Made by a program: the position numbers and the translations under genes. Under the pieces are notes generated by a model, which was not told where the DNA came from, did no database searches, and saw only the letters and a program-made list of their open reading frames with translations. A stretch of 64,000 bases of DNA from BJGV01 sp964196335 (GTDB lineage: Bacteria; Pseudomonadota; Gammaproteobacteria; Burkholderiales; Nitrosomonadaceae): the NCBI GenBank assembly GCA_965238155.1, contig OZ250175.1:1116001-1180000 (forward strand), written 5' to 3'. Of the stretch, positions 1 to 8,026 are shown piece by piece (the first letter of the stretch is position 1; every line of letters begins with the position of its first letter).

Positions 1-1
1 A

Positions 2-742
2 AAGCTACATAATACCACTGAGGCTGTTTTAATTCTTAAAAAAAAGGGTGAAGGTGTGGCCACCGCTGGTGACATTGAAGTTGGACACGATGTAGAAATT
101 ATAAACCCAGATCATGTTGTTGCGCATCTTACTGCCGGCGGAAAAATAGATATGCAAATTAAGGTAGAGATGGGGCGTGGTTACGTGCCAGGAACAGCTC
201 GGGAAGTAGCAAATGAAAGTCGTGCCATTGGTAGTATTTTATTAGATGCATCCTTTAGTCCGGTTCACCGTGTAAGCTATGCGGTCGAGAATGCACGTGT
301 AGAGCAACGTACTGACTTAGACAAATTGGTGATGGATATAGAAACTAATGGTGTTGTCGATCCTGAAGAAGCAATTCGTTATGCTGCACGGGTACTGGTA
401 GAGCAACTATCAGTATTCGCAGATCTTAAGGGAACGCCATTGCCTGTAGAACAGCCAGAAGCACCACAGATTGACCCTAGGTTACTGCGGCCGGTAGACG
501 ATCTTGAGCTTACAGTACGCTCTGCAAATTGTCTCAAAGCAGAGAATATATACTATATAGGAGATTTAATTCAACGGACTGAAAATGAACTTCTAAAAAC
601 TCCTAACCTGGGAAGAAAGTCACTCAATGAAATTAAGGAAGTACTGGCTTCACGTGGACTGGCACTTGGAATGGAGTTGGAAGACTGGCCACCAGCTAAA
701 CTTGATAGTGCAAAGGAAGGTGACGATCATGCGGCATCATAG
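2..742 (+). CDS. rpoA: RNA polymerase alpha subunit, 5' truncated by window
   Basis: Alpha subunit of DNA-directed RNA polymerase, which nucleates core assembly (N-terminal domain) and contacts UP elements and activators (C-terminal domain). The frame is open from base 2, so about 80 N-terminal residues lie outside the window; 246 residues are seen. The first two thirds are the end of the alpha-NTD. The C-terminal domain follows from about residue 160 and contains the typical segments RSANCLKAENI, LGRKSLNEIKE and a final GMELEDWPP. Its last codons overlap the rplQ start by 14 bp, the usual coupling at the end of the alpha operon. Family assignment is certain. Confidence 0.97.
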   Translation, partial: KLHNTTEAVLILKKKGEGVATAGDIEVGHDVEIINPDHVVAHLTAGGKIDMQIKVEMGRGYVPGTAREVANESRAIGSILLDASFSPVHRVSYAVENARVEQRTDLDKLVMDIETNGVVDPEEAIRYAARVLVEQLSVFADLKGTPLPVEQPEAPQIDPRLLRPVDDLELTVRSANCLKAENIYYIGDLIQRTENELLKTPNLGRKSLNEIKEVLASRGLALGMELEDWPPAKLDSAKEGDDHAAS

Positions 743-1127
743 CGGGCTAAGAAAATTAAATCGTAGTAGCAGTCATCGCTTGGCAATGTTTCGTAACATG
801 ACTAATTCATTGTTACGCTTTGAAGTCATCAAAACTACGTTGCCTAAAGCTAAAGAGTTACGTCGTGTAGTGGAGCCAATGATTACACTTGGAAAAAAAC
901 CGTCTCTTGCTAATCGCCGATTAGCTTTTGATCGTCTTCGTGACCGCGACATGGTTGGAAAATTATTTACTGAACTTGGTCCACGGTACCAAACACGTAA
1001 CGGTGGTTATCTGCGTATTCTTAAATTCGGTTTCCGGAAAGGTGATAACGCTCCGATGGCATTGGTTGAGCTATTAGATCGTCCAGATCCAATTATTGAA
1101 CCTGTAACCGACAAAACTGACGCTTAG
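729..1127 (+). CDS. rplQ: 50S ribosomal protein L17
   Basis: Large-subunit ribosomal protein L17. I take the ATG at 729 because the protein then begins MRHHSGLRKLNRSSSHR, the invariant start of bacterial L17, and GGAAGG lies just upstream. A longer upstream extension of the frame only reads through the end of rpoA. The product is 132 residues, slightly longer than the 127 of E. coli because of an acidic, Asp/Thr-rich tail. It is the last gene of the rpoA operon and is followed by an intrinsic terminator 27 bp after the stop codon. Confidence 0.97.
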   Translation: MRHHSGLRKLNRSSSHRLAMFRNMTNSLLRFEVIKTTLPKAKELRRVVEPMITLGKKPSLANRRLAFDRLRDRDMVGKLFTELGPRYQTRNGGYLRILKFGFRKGDNAPMALVELLDRPDPIIEPVTDKTDA

Positions 1128-1153
1128 TTTGGAGGTTGTTTGGTAAAAAATAT

Positions 1154-1179
1154 AAAAAGCCGAGTAATCTCGGCTTTTT
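1154..1179 (+). terminator. Intrinsic terminator after rplQ
   Basis: A perfect GCCGAG/CTCGGC stem with a TAAT loop is flanked by A5 on the left and T5 on the right. It ends the rpoA-rplQ transcript. The symmetry of the A and T tracts means it could also work on the other strand. Confidence 0.88.
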
Positions 1180-1305
1180 ATATTTAGGCTACTGATTATA
1201 AATTTTGAAGTGTAAGGCCGATATTTGAACTTGTGAGTCTGAATAATTCTTGTCTTATTAATAGAATTTATTAATTTATCTTAAATAGAGAATAAGTGCT
1301 TTTAA

Positions 1306-1983
1306 CTAGAATCCTTTTATCAAAGTCATAGTCGAACCATCCTTTTTTACAATCATCCTATTCAGGAAACTCATACCTAATAATCCTATTCTCAATTGGT
1401 TACTTTTGGCAACAACTATTGCATCAATATTTGACAGAGCAATAGTTCCAATCTGAATATGATTTAATTTTATCTTATATGCTGTAGAGAGGCCGTTTGC
1501 AGTGGTTATGGTAATAGGTTTTTTTTTATAATAATTGGTATCTATATTAAGTCGTCTAGCATCCTCATAACTTAATGTAACCATAGTTGCTCCTGTATCA
1601 ACTATCAGTCGAATAGAGCTTTTATTATTAACTCTGGCAGTAACGTAAAAATGGCCTCCTGAGTCTGCATGGAGGATTACCTGATCTCCTTTAGCAGGAG
1701 GTGCGAATGATAAATTCTGGCCCAGAACTAATGATCTTTGCTCTCCTGCGATCTCTATAACTACAGAGTTTGTGTTTGTGCTGATAAGCTTGACGCCAGA
1801 TTTAGTAGTTTGTCCAATACTTACGGTACGTGGTTTAGCACCATCGATTACCAGTATCGCTTTGTTTGTAGCCAGACCAACTACGTTCACATCAATAGCA
1901 TAGGATGAGTTAGAAAATAAGAGTTGAGCTAGAAGAAAAATGAAGATATAAGAAGTACGAATTTTAAGTTGATTGATGTGCAT
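1306..1983 (-). CDS. Secreted retropepsin-like aspartic protease (clan AA)
   Basis: A 225-residue protein with an N-terminal signal peptide (hydrophobic stretch about residues 12-28, ending SSYA), so probably exported. From about residue 100 it carries one retropepsin fold unit: GHFYVTARVNNKSSIRLIVDTGATMV, quoted here only to locate the DTGAT active-site motif, and near the C-terminus LGMSFLNRM, typical of single-domain TIGR02281-type proteases that act as homodimers. The first 90 residues resemble the extra N-terminal region seen in proteobacterial members. Substrate unknown. It is divergent from the amidotransferase gene with only 11 bp between the start codons, so the promoters must lie inside the neighbouring reading frames. 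Confidence 0.8.
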   Translation of the reverse strand: MHINQLKIRTSYIFIFLLAQLLFSNSSYAIDVNVVGLATNKAILVIDGAKPRTVSIGQTTKSGVKLISTNTNSVVIEIAGEQRSLVLGQNLSFAPPAKGDQVILHADSGGHFYVTARVNNKSSIRLIVDTGATMVTLSYEDARRLNIDTNYYKKKPITITTANGLSTAYKIKLNHIQIGTIALSNIDAIVVAKSNQLRIGLLGMSFLNRMIVKKDGSTMTLIKGF

Positions 1984-1994
1984 TGAGGAGTTCC

Positions 1995-2705
1995 ATGAAA
2001 CCTATTGCAATTTTTCGTCTATATAAGATTGAGGGCCCAGGATATTTCGCCACATTTCTTGATTCTCATTCTATTCCATGGAAACTCATTAAGATAGATG
2101 ACGGTGAGAATTTTCCCCGTAGTCCCGAGCATTTCAGTGGACTGGTTTTTATGGGAGGTACGATGAGCGCAAATGACGATTTACCTTGGATTTTTGATGC
2201 ATTGGCATTAATTAGACAGGCTGTTAGGTACAATATCCCGGTACTGGGTCACTGTCTTGGCGGGCAACTAATGTCAAAAGCTCTAGGAGGGCAGGTGAGC
2301 AGAAGTACTATCAGGGAAATAGGATGGGGAAAAGTCGTCGTAGCAGATAATCCGATTGCCAGCAAATGGTTTGGCAACTTATATGGTTTTGAGTCATTTC
2401 ACTGGCATGGAGAATTTTTTACCTTACCTGATGGTGCAACCCGGTTGCTTTCAAGTAAATTCTGTGAAAACCAGGCTTTTGCAATAGGCGCACACTTAGG
2501 CATGCAGTGTCACCTGGAAATGACTGAAAAAATGGTAAAAACATGGTATGAAGCAGGTGCCGGAGAAATAGCCGGTAGCTCAGGGCCGGCTGTACAATCA
2601 TTAGAAGCAGTGCAAAAGAACCTGGCTAATCGGATATCTGCTTTAAATAAGGTTGCCAGACATTTATACTCGAAATGGATTTCTCAGGTGTCTGATTTAG
2701 GATAA
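1995..2705 (+). CDS. Class I glutamine amidotransferase-like protein (GMP synthase type)
   Basis: Stand-alone class I glutamine amidotransferase domain, 236 residues. The nucleophile elbow is GHCLGGQ near residue 90, and the histidine of the triad is in MQCHLEM near residue 175, followed by a glutamate. It belongs to the broad group of free-standing GATase1 proteins annotated as GMP synthase-like; the true substrate cannot be told. I chose the ATG at 1995 because GAGGAG lies five bases upstream; the frame extends a little further upstream only across the divergent start. No synthetase partner is adjacent. Confidence 0.82.
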   Translation: MKPIAIFRLYKIEGPGYFATFLDSHSIPWKLIKIDDGENFPRSPEHFSGLVFMGGTMSANDDLPWIFDALALIRQAVRYNIPVLGHCLGGQLMSKALGGQVSRSTIREIGWGKVVVADNPIASKWFGNLYGFESFHWHGEFFTLPDGATRLLSSKFCENQAFAIGAHLGMQCHLEMTEKMVKTWYEAGAGEIAGSSGPAVQSLEAVQKNLANRISALNKVARHLYSKWISQVSDLG

Positions 2706-2773
2706 ATAACTTTGCCTAAGAATGCATCACGATTAATTCTAGTAATTGTTTGCTATCCCGCACTGCAATTTTC

Positions 2774-2802
2774 TTGACAGGTAGTGCGTGCCGAGGTAGT
2801 CT
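2774..2802 (+). promoter_or_regulatory. Possible sigma-70 promoter of haoAB
   Basis: A perfect TTGACA hexamer at 2774-2779 is followed after 17 bp by TAGTCT (2797-2802), which matches TATAAT at only three positions. It lies about 95 bp upstream of the haoA start. The -35 box is convincing, the -10 box weak. A coding-like tail overlaps the site, so this is tentative. Confidence 0.35.
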
Positions 2803-2898
2803 ACGAGACTGTGAAAGCAGATGATCAGGGTCGCTTGGAGCGTCTGTTAACTACGAAATAAAAAAACAACAACTACGGAACAACAGGGGAGGTATCAA

Positions 2899-4623
2899 AT
2901 GGTTGTAAAGCTTTGGTTGAGAATGATTTTGTTTGCTTGCGGTGCATTATTTGTAGCAATGGCACACGCAACTTTTCCAAGTGTTCCTAGTGAAACTTAC
3001 AAAGCGCTTAATATTGACAAATCAGCCTCACCTAAGGAATTGCATGAGGCATTGACAAAGCGCTATCTTGATCCTGCGCAAGGTGCCGGGAAAGGATCTC
3101 ATGCTCAGTATTGGGAGCCGATCCCGATGAGCATGTACTTTGATCCCACCACTTTCTACCAGTCACCGACTTCACCAGACGAAATTGCAGGACGTAATGA
3201 TTGCGTCGAGTGCCATACGGATGAATCACCTGTCTGGGTTAATGCCTGGAAGAAGAGTACCCATGCTAATCTGAGCAAGATTCGTAAGCTCTCACCTAAA
3301 GATCCGAAATTCTACAAAAAAGCGAAGCTTGAAGCTGTAGAGAAGAACCTGCGTTCGATGGGCAGGCTTGGTGCAAATGAGAAACTGAAAGAAGTTGGTT
3401 GTATCGACTGTCACGTTGATATCAACACCAAGAAGAAAGCTGACCATAAAGCTGATATGCGGATGCCTACTGCCGAAGTATGTGGTACCTGTCATCTGCA
3501 GGAATTTGCCGAACGGGAATCCGAGCGGGACACTCTTAACTGGCCGGAAGGAATCGGATGGCCTAAAGGACGTCCTTCACATGCGCTGGACTACAAGGCC
3601 AACGTTGAGGTATCAGTTTATGCCGGGATGCCGCAGCGTGAGATTGCTGAAGGTTGTACCATGTGTCATGTCAACCAGAACACTTGTGACCATTGTCATA
3701 CCCGACATGAATTCTCGGCAGCCGAATCCCGCAAGCCTGAAGCCTGCGCTACCTGTCATAGTGGTATCGACCACAACGATTGGGAAGCCTATTCCATGTC
3801 CAAGCATGGCAAGATAGTTTCGATGATGGGCGACAAATGGAATTGGGATGTACAACTTAAAGATGCATACAGTAAAGGCGGACAGACTGCGCCTACCTGT
3901 GCAGGTTGCCACTTTGAATATGACGGTAAATTTACTCACAACGTAGTACGTAAAGTACGTTGGGCGAATTATCCGGTGGTTCCTGGTATTGCAGCAAATA
4001 TCACCAGTGATTGGGCCGAAGGTCGTAAGGACTCATGGGTGACGACCTGTACCAGCTGTCATAGTGAGCGTTTTGCCCGTTCTTATCTGGAGTTTATGGA
4101 TAAAGGTACGCTTCACTTACTTGCCAAATATCAGGAAGTGAACCGTATAGTTAAGGGACTTTACGATGATAAATTGCTCACCGGACAGACAACCAATCGT
4201 CCGGATCCGCCACCACCGATGAAGGCAGGATATTCTCAGTTCTTCCAGTTGTATTGGTCGAAGAATAATAATCCGTCATCGCTTGAACTTAAGGTTCTGG
4301 AAATGGGCGAAAACGACTTGCCGAAGGGACACAAGGGATTAGCTCACGTAAACCCGGGTGGATGGACTTACACGGAAGGTTGGGGGCCGTTGAACCGGGC
4401 ATATGTCGAAATTATGGATGAAAATTCGAAGTTGCGCCATGAAATGGATTTGCAGAATCGAATAGCCAAGCTTGAGAAAAAACGTTCCGGTTTATTTGGC
4501 GGTCTGTTAGACGCGGATAGTACGGAAGAAAAGATCTCGCTGGGTGGCTTAGGCGGCGGTATGTTGTTAGCTGGCACCATTGCACTTGCTGGTTGGCGTA
4601 GACGCGAAAAAAGAGAAAGTTGA
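2899..4623 (+). CDS. haoA: Hydroxylamine oxidoreductase, octahaem cytochrome c
   Basis: Periplasmic homotrimeric enzyme that oxidises hydroxylamine, the product of ammonia monooxygenase, and feeds electrons to c-type cytochromes; it is central to energy conservation in ammonia oxidisers. The 574-residue precursor has a signal peptide of 24 residues ending MAHA. Eight CxxCH haem motifs start at residues 102, 168, 195, 253, 263, 283, 334 and 384. The motif HVNPGGWTYTEGW places a tyrosine at residue 491, the position known in Nitrosomonas HAO to cross-link to haem P460. A hydrophobic helix near residues 550-566 followed by RRREKR is a C-terminal membrane anchor. A strong GGGGAGGT ribosome binding site precedes the ATG. 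haoB follows with a 4-bp overlap. GC and codon use are higher than in neighbours, as expected for a highly expressed gene. Confidence 0.97.
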   Translation: MVVKLWLRMILFACGALFVAMAHATFPSVPSETYKALNIDKSASPKELHEALTKRYLDPAQGAGKGSHAQYWEPIPMSMYFDPTTFYQSPTSPDEIAGRNDCVECHTDESPVWVNAWKKSTHANLSKIRKLSPKDPKFYKKAKLEAVEKNLRSMGRLGANEKLKEVGCIDCHVDINTKKKADHKADMRMPTAEVCGTCHLQEFAERESERDTLNWPEGIGWPKGRPSHALDYKANVEVSVYAGMPQREIAEGCTMCHVNQNTCDHCHTRHEFSAAESRKPEACATCHSGIDHNDWEAYSMSKHGKIVSMMGDKWNWDVQLKDAYSKGGQTAPTCAGCHFEYDGKFTHNVVRKVRWANYPVVPGIAANITSDWAEGRKDSWVTTCTSCHSERFARSYLEFMDKGTLHLLAKYQEVNRIVKGLYDDKLLTGQTTNRPDPPPPMKAGYSQFFQLYWSKNNNPSSLELKVLEMGENDLPKGHKGLAHVNPGGWTYTEGWGPLNRAYVEIMDENSKLRHEMDLQNRIAKLEKKRSGLFGGLLDADSTEEKISLGGLGGGMLLAGTIALAGWRRREKRES

Positions 4624-5657
4624 TTTCTACTTCATCCCGGAGCGCCACACCGGCGCGGCCAGGAGCTAAATTCCTCCCGTTACTGGGTATCTTCCTGGTA
4701 ACGGGAGGTTTACTTTTACTCGGTTGGCTTGCTTATGTGTCACTGAGTCCGGGGTCGGCACCTTATCACTATAAGTTGATTGAAGAGGGCGGGGTCGATA
4801 AGTTTGATAAACTTGGACTGGAAGCCTGGCCGGACCTTGCCGTAAGTAAGTATGAAGTATATGTGCAGGAAGTAGACAAACCCGTTGCCGTGGCACATCT
4901 TGTAAAGCGTGGTGAGGAAGCACCTGTATTGCTCGATTGGGAAAGCCGTACCAGTGAGTTACTTACTTCTGTCGACAGCAAATCATCTGAGTTAGTCACG
5001 CTGGTGACAGCGATTACTAAGCATGCGCCGGAAGATGCAGTCATACTTTCCTGGTGGGATACTTCGCGTCAAATACAATTACTTACCGGACGGGATACGT
5101 TGTTTCCCTCTCATCATGGTGAGCCGGTAATTATTCCTTCACACTGGCGTGAGCGTAGTGACGCCATCAAAAATTATGAGCAGGAATTCTGGGGCGCTCC
5201 GGCCCCGGCCGAAGAGCGCCGGAAGCTTCAGCGTTTTGCTGATGCATTGGTAGCAGATGTGGATAAGGGTGCCGGAATATTACGTGAGCTGGCCGGTTCG
5301 CGGGAAGCTTATGTGGTAGTTCATATTACGGACCTCTACAAGCTGGGGCTGATGCGTCCTGATTCACTTGATCTGGCCTATAAAGATTTCCCTATGAATA
5401 TTGCTAACATGCATGGTCTGGTTAATACTGTGAAGAGATGGAAGGCAGAGAATAACTATAAGACTTATACGCTACAGTCGCTTTCTGACCAAGCGGTACG
5501 CGCTTATTTTTTACGTGATGGCCAGGATACCTTACTTGCACAGATGTTACCCTTTACCGAGACCAGGCCTATTGATCTGAAAGCGGTACAGCTGATTTAC
5601 CAGCATGGGGGGTATTGGGTATATAAAATTCCAGCCACAGAGCCGCCTGCCGGTTGA
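4620..5657 (+). CDS. haoB: HaoB, membrane-anchored partner protein of HAO
   Basis: Protein of unknown biochemical role always found directly downstream of haoA in ammonia oxidisers and in haoAB-carrying methanotrophs. It has 345 residues, one N-terminal membrane helix at about residues 18-42 after a Pro/Arg-rich cytoplasmic start, and a large periplasmic domain without haem motifs. The start is a TTG whose last two bases open the TGA stop of haoA (overlap TTGA), so translation is probably coupled. Identity rests on position, length and architecture. The cytochrome c554 and cM552 genes (cycA, cycB) that follow in many ammonia oxidisers are absent; the next gene is convergent. Confidence 0.85.
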   Translation: MISTSSRSATPARPGAKFLPLLGIFLVTGGLLLLGWLAYVSLSPGSAPYHYKLIEEGGVDKFDKLGLEAWPDLAVSKYEVYVQEVDKPVAVAHLVKRGEEAPVLLDWESRTSELLTSVDSKSSELVTLVTAITKHAPEDAVILSWWDTSRQIQLLTGRDTLFPSHHGEPVIIPSHWRERSDAIKNYEQEFWGAPAPAEERRKLQRFADALVADVDKGAGILRELAGSREAYVVVHITDLYKLGLMRPDSLDLAYKDFPMNIANMHGLVNTVKRWKAENNYKTYTLQSLSDQAVRAYFLRDGQDTLLAQMLPFTETRPIDLKAVQLIYQHGGYWVYKIPATEPPAG

Positions 5658-5673
5658 TTTGTTGCAGTTAGTA

Positions 5674-6126
5674 TTATTTTTCTGATTTATTAAGAAGCTG
5701 GTTCAGTCGTTTAATTTCTTCCTCAGCATGAATTTTCTGAGTTACATCAAGTTGGACGCCAAGGTAGTACAACAGCTTCCCACCGGAATCAAATAGTGGC
5801 GACATTTCCAGGTGGTTAAAAAACAATTCTCCATTTTTCCGGTAATTTCTGAAGGTTATTTCAATGGGTTGCTTATTTTTTATCGCTTCTTGCATTATAT
5901 AGCGTTCTTTTTGTTCCCGATCCTTACCTTGCATGAAACGACAATTCTTCCCCACTACCTCTTCCATCGTATAGCCTGTCATTTTCAAGAAGGCCTTATT
6001 AACGTATACAAGCGGCATATCCTCTAGGTCCGGATCCGCCAGAGTTATACCGTTCACACTGGAATCGAGAATTTTAGATAGAATTTGAGGAATTAGTCCG
6101 GGGTCTTTTTCAGCTATGAAAGTCAT
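5674..6126 (-). CDS. Short LOV-domain blue-light photoreceptor (PAS family)
   Basis: A 150-residue single-domain PAS protein with the full signature of a flavin-binding LOV domain. The photoactive cysteine is in GKNCRFMQG (Cys62, counting from the ATG at 6126). NYRKNGELFFNHLEMSP supplies the asparagines that contact the flavin, and GVQLDVT supplies the conserved glutamine. In LOV proteins blue light forms a cysteinyl-flavin adduct. No output domain follows; a C-terminal helix with heptad-like leucines ends the protein, as in bacterial short LOV proteins that signal through dimer rearrangement. I chose the ATG at 6126 because GGAGAG lies just upstream. It is the last gene of a three-gene minus-strand operon and converges on haoAB with a 16-bp gap. 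Confidence 0.88.
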   Translation of the reverse strand: MTFIAEKDPGLIPQILSKILDSSVNGITLADPDLEDMPLVYVNKAFLKMTGYTMEEVVGKNCRFMQGKDREQKERYIMQEAIKNKQPIEITFRNYRKNGELFFNHLEMSPLFDSGGKLLYYLGVQLDVTQKIHAEEEIKRLNQLLNKSEK

Positions 6127-6202
6127 TTCTCTCTCCAATGTTATTCTGAAGGTTAGCTTTAAAATTACATTAATTAAAAACTAGAGCCATTAAGCTCTAT
6201 GG

Positions 6203-6676
6203 CTAATCGATTTCTGATTCAACTAATCTTTTGATATTAATTACTGTTTTCTCGGTTCCTTCCTGTACTGCTATTCTGATAAGTTTTTCAAATGGTCTCA
6301 TGAATAGTTCAAGGCTGAGTAATTCAAAAGTAAAAGAGACGCGGCTTGTCGATGCAGGTTTATCTGATTCAAGAACATAATCACATCGGTATGGGTTTGA
6401 AACACCCTCAAAACAGATACGTTTATCTGGTTGGAAAATAGTAACTTTGAAGGTTGATTCCGAGCGTCTTCCCTGATCAACACGGACCTGACGACACATG
6501 GTGCCTACTTTTACAGACCCATCAGTTAATGACTCAAGGTCAACCACTTCTGGTGACCACCTCGGATAATTTTTGATAAAATTGGCGCCAACAAAACTAA
6601 AAATAGTTTTGCAGGGGCTCTTAACCAAAGTGTTAGCTTTGCCTACTACCGAAGTATCTTTATACAAACCAAACAT
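6203..6676 (-). CDS. SRPBCC / START-like domain protein
   Basis: A 157-residue protein that reads as a single polyketide-cyclase/START-like (SRPBCC) fold: an N-terminal beta strand (VVGKANTLVKSPCKTIFSFV), a WSPEV segment after the first helix, alternating strands in the middle and a long C-terminal helix. Such proteins bind hydrophobic ligands; no ligand can be inferred. No signal peptide. It lies between the FAD oxidoreductase gene and the LOV gene with gaps of 25 and 76 bp, all on the minus strand, and is probably co-transcribed with them. Family call is from fold pattern and is moderately sure. Confidence 0.6.
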   Translation of the reverse strand: MFGLYKDTSVVGKANTLVKSPCKTIFSFVGANFIKNYPRWSPEVVDLESLTDGSVKVGTMCRQVRVDQGRRSESTFKVTIFQPDKRICFEGVSNPYRCDYVLESDKPASTSRVSFTFELLSLELFMRPFEKLIRIAVQEGTEKTVINIKRLVESEID

Positions 6677-6701
6677 AAAAAGTTCCTGATAAAAGTACTT
6701 G

Positions 6702-7859
6702 TTAGACTATATATGTGTCTACTCCTGCTAACAATAGATCATACTGAGCCTCCACTAGTTCCTTAATAACCATCGCCGGAATACCTCCTACCACATTATT
6801 TTCTAGCGCCAACCATCCTACCGCGTCTGTTGGTCCAAGGCTGACCACATATCCAAGGTCATGATGTAGATATGGTTCAAATAATTTCAATGTGCCCGAG
6901 CTACGTAAAATATTACGTGCAGCAAGTTTACCTTTTCGTACTGAAGACTGAGCTGACATAGTATTTGAGCCATATGAATGGTAGCTAGAGCAGTCACCAG
7001 CTGTAAAGATATTTCGTAAGGGCTGATCATCAATTAAAACCTGGCCAAAGGTATTTGCTGATAATCGGTTCTCCTGGTTATTTCCAAGGAAAAGTAAAGT
7101 CATTTTGGAAGGAAGATCAAATTTTTTCCCGGGTTTTTTTTCTTCTAATAAAACTTTATCATTCAATTGTTTCCGATAATATGTATTTTGATAGTGATCT
7201 ATACCAAGGTCGGTCATTCGGGCTTCGGTATATTCAGAGAAACCTGCAGGAAATTGTTGAAGCACTCGATCATTACCGTTTATTAATCGAAGATTACATT
7301 CTATTTTTTGGCGCTGAATGAAATGAGCAATCTCAAAGAGGAATTGAATACCTGTTGCGCCTCCACCTACCACTGAAATGAATGGTTTTTCTTGATTAGT
7401 TGTTACTAGATTGCGGTTCAATAGCTCAGGGCCGGATATAGTCAGAAAGCTATTCAGATCGAAAATATTATTTTCTCGATCAGCTCGTCCAGAAGCTGCT
7501 CCTGATGCTATTAAAACGTAATCAAATTCTAGTCTTTCTTCATGAATAGCAATAGATTTATCATTTCCCCATTGCCGAATATTGTCCTCTGTTATAAGCA
7601 GTTCAGCACAGATATGGCGGCAACCAAAACGTTGTTCCAGGGAAGAGAATGGCACCATAAAATCCTGTAACGGATATCTGAAAGTTTCATGAAGGTGTGT
7701 AATTTTGATGTGATGAGACCTGGGATCAACGATAGTTATATTCGCATCCGGCATATAACGTAAGAAAGTAGTCAGTGCTGCGATACCTGCATACCCGCCT
7801 CCCACAATCACAATGCTAAGATTTTTACGCTGTGGTATATAAAATGGTAAAAAGGGCAC
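6702..7859 (-). CDS. FAD-dependent pyridine nucleotide-disulphide oxidoreductase family protein
   Basis: A 385-residue flavoprotein. The N-terminal Rossmann motif VIVGGGYAGIAA binds FAD, VVGGGATGIQ near residue 165 is the second dinucleotide-binding site, and FTAGDCSSY near residue 305 is the conserved FAD-binding GD motif. Overall it resembles type II NADH:quinone dehydrogenases and sulphide:quinone reductases, but I do not see the cysteine pair needed for sulphide oxidation. Start is GTG at 7859, with AAGGAG five bases upstream. It is the first gene of the operon that ends in the LOV receptor; the pairing suggests redox or light-stress function, which is inference. Confidence 0.75.
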   Translation of the reverse strand: MPFLPFYIPQRKNLSIVIVGGGYAGIAALTTFLRYMPDANITIVDPRSHHIKITHLHETFRYPLQDFMVPFSSLEQRFGCRHICAELLITEDNIRQWGNDKSIAIHEERLEFDYVLIASGAASGRADRENNIFDLNSFLTISGPELLNRNLVTTNQEKPFISVVGGGATGIQFLFEIAHFIQRQKIECNLRLINGNDRVLQQFPAGFSEYTEARMTDLGIDHYQNTYYRKQLNDKVLLEEKKPGKKFDLPSKMTLLFLGNNQENRLSANTFGQVLIDDQPLRNIFTAGDCSSYHSYGSNTMSAQSSVRKGKLAARNILRSSGTLKLFEPYLHHDLGYVVSLGPTDAVGWLALENNVVGGIPAMVIKELVEAQYDLLLAGVDTYIV

Positions 7860-8026
7860 ATCTTCTCCTTGGTAATTTTAACGATAATTCTAACATTTAG
7901 TATCGACCAATAGTTTTCTCATGTATTCCTAAATTGTCCTGATAAATAGTTTCCAATATGTTGAAAAATTATCATTAAATGTAGATACCAGGAGTGACTG
8001 TTATCTCTTAGTCATTTAATTTTAAT

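Noticed and set aside
627..728. N-terminal extension of L17 upstream of 729
   Set aside because: It merely reads the end of rpoA in another frame; L17 proteins begin MRHHSG.
7859..7863. ATG overlapping the GTG start of the flavoprotein gene
   Set aside because: It is in a different frame and would not read the FAD-binding motif; the GTG has a well-spaced AAGGAG.
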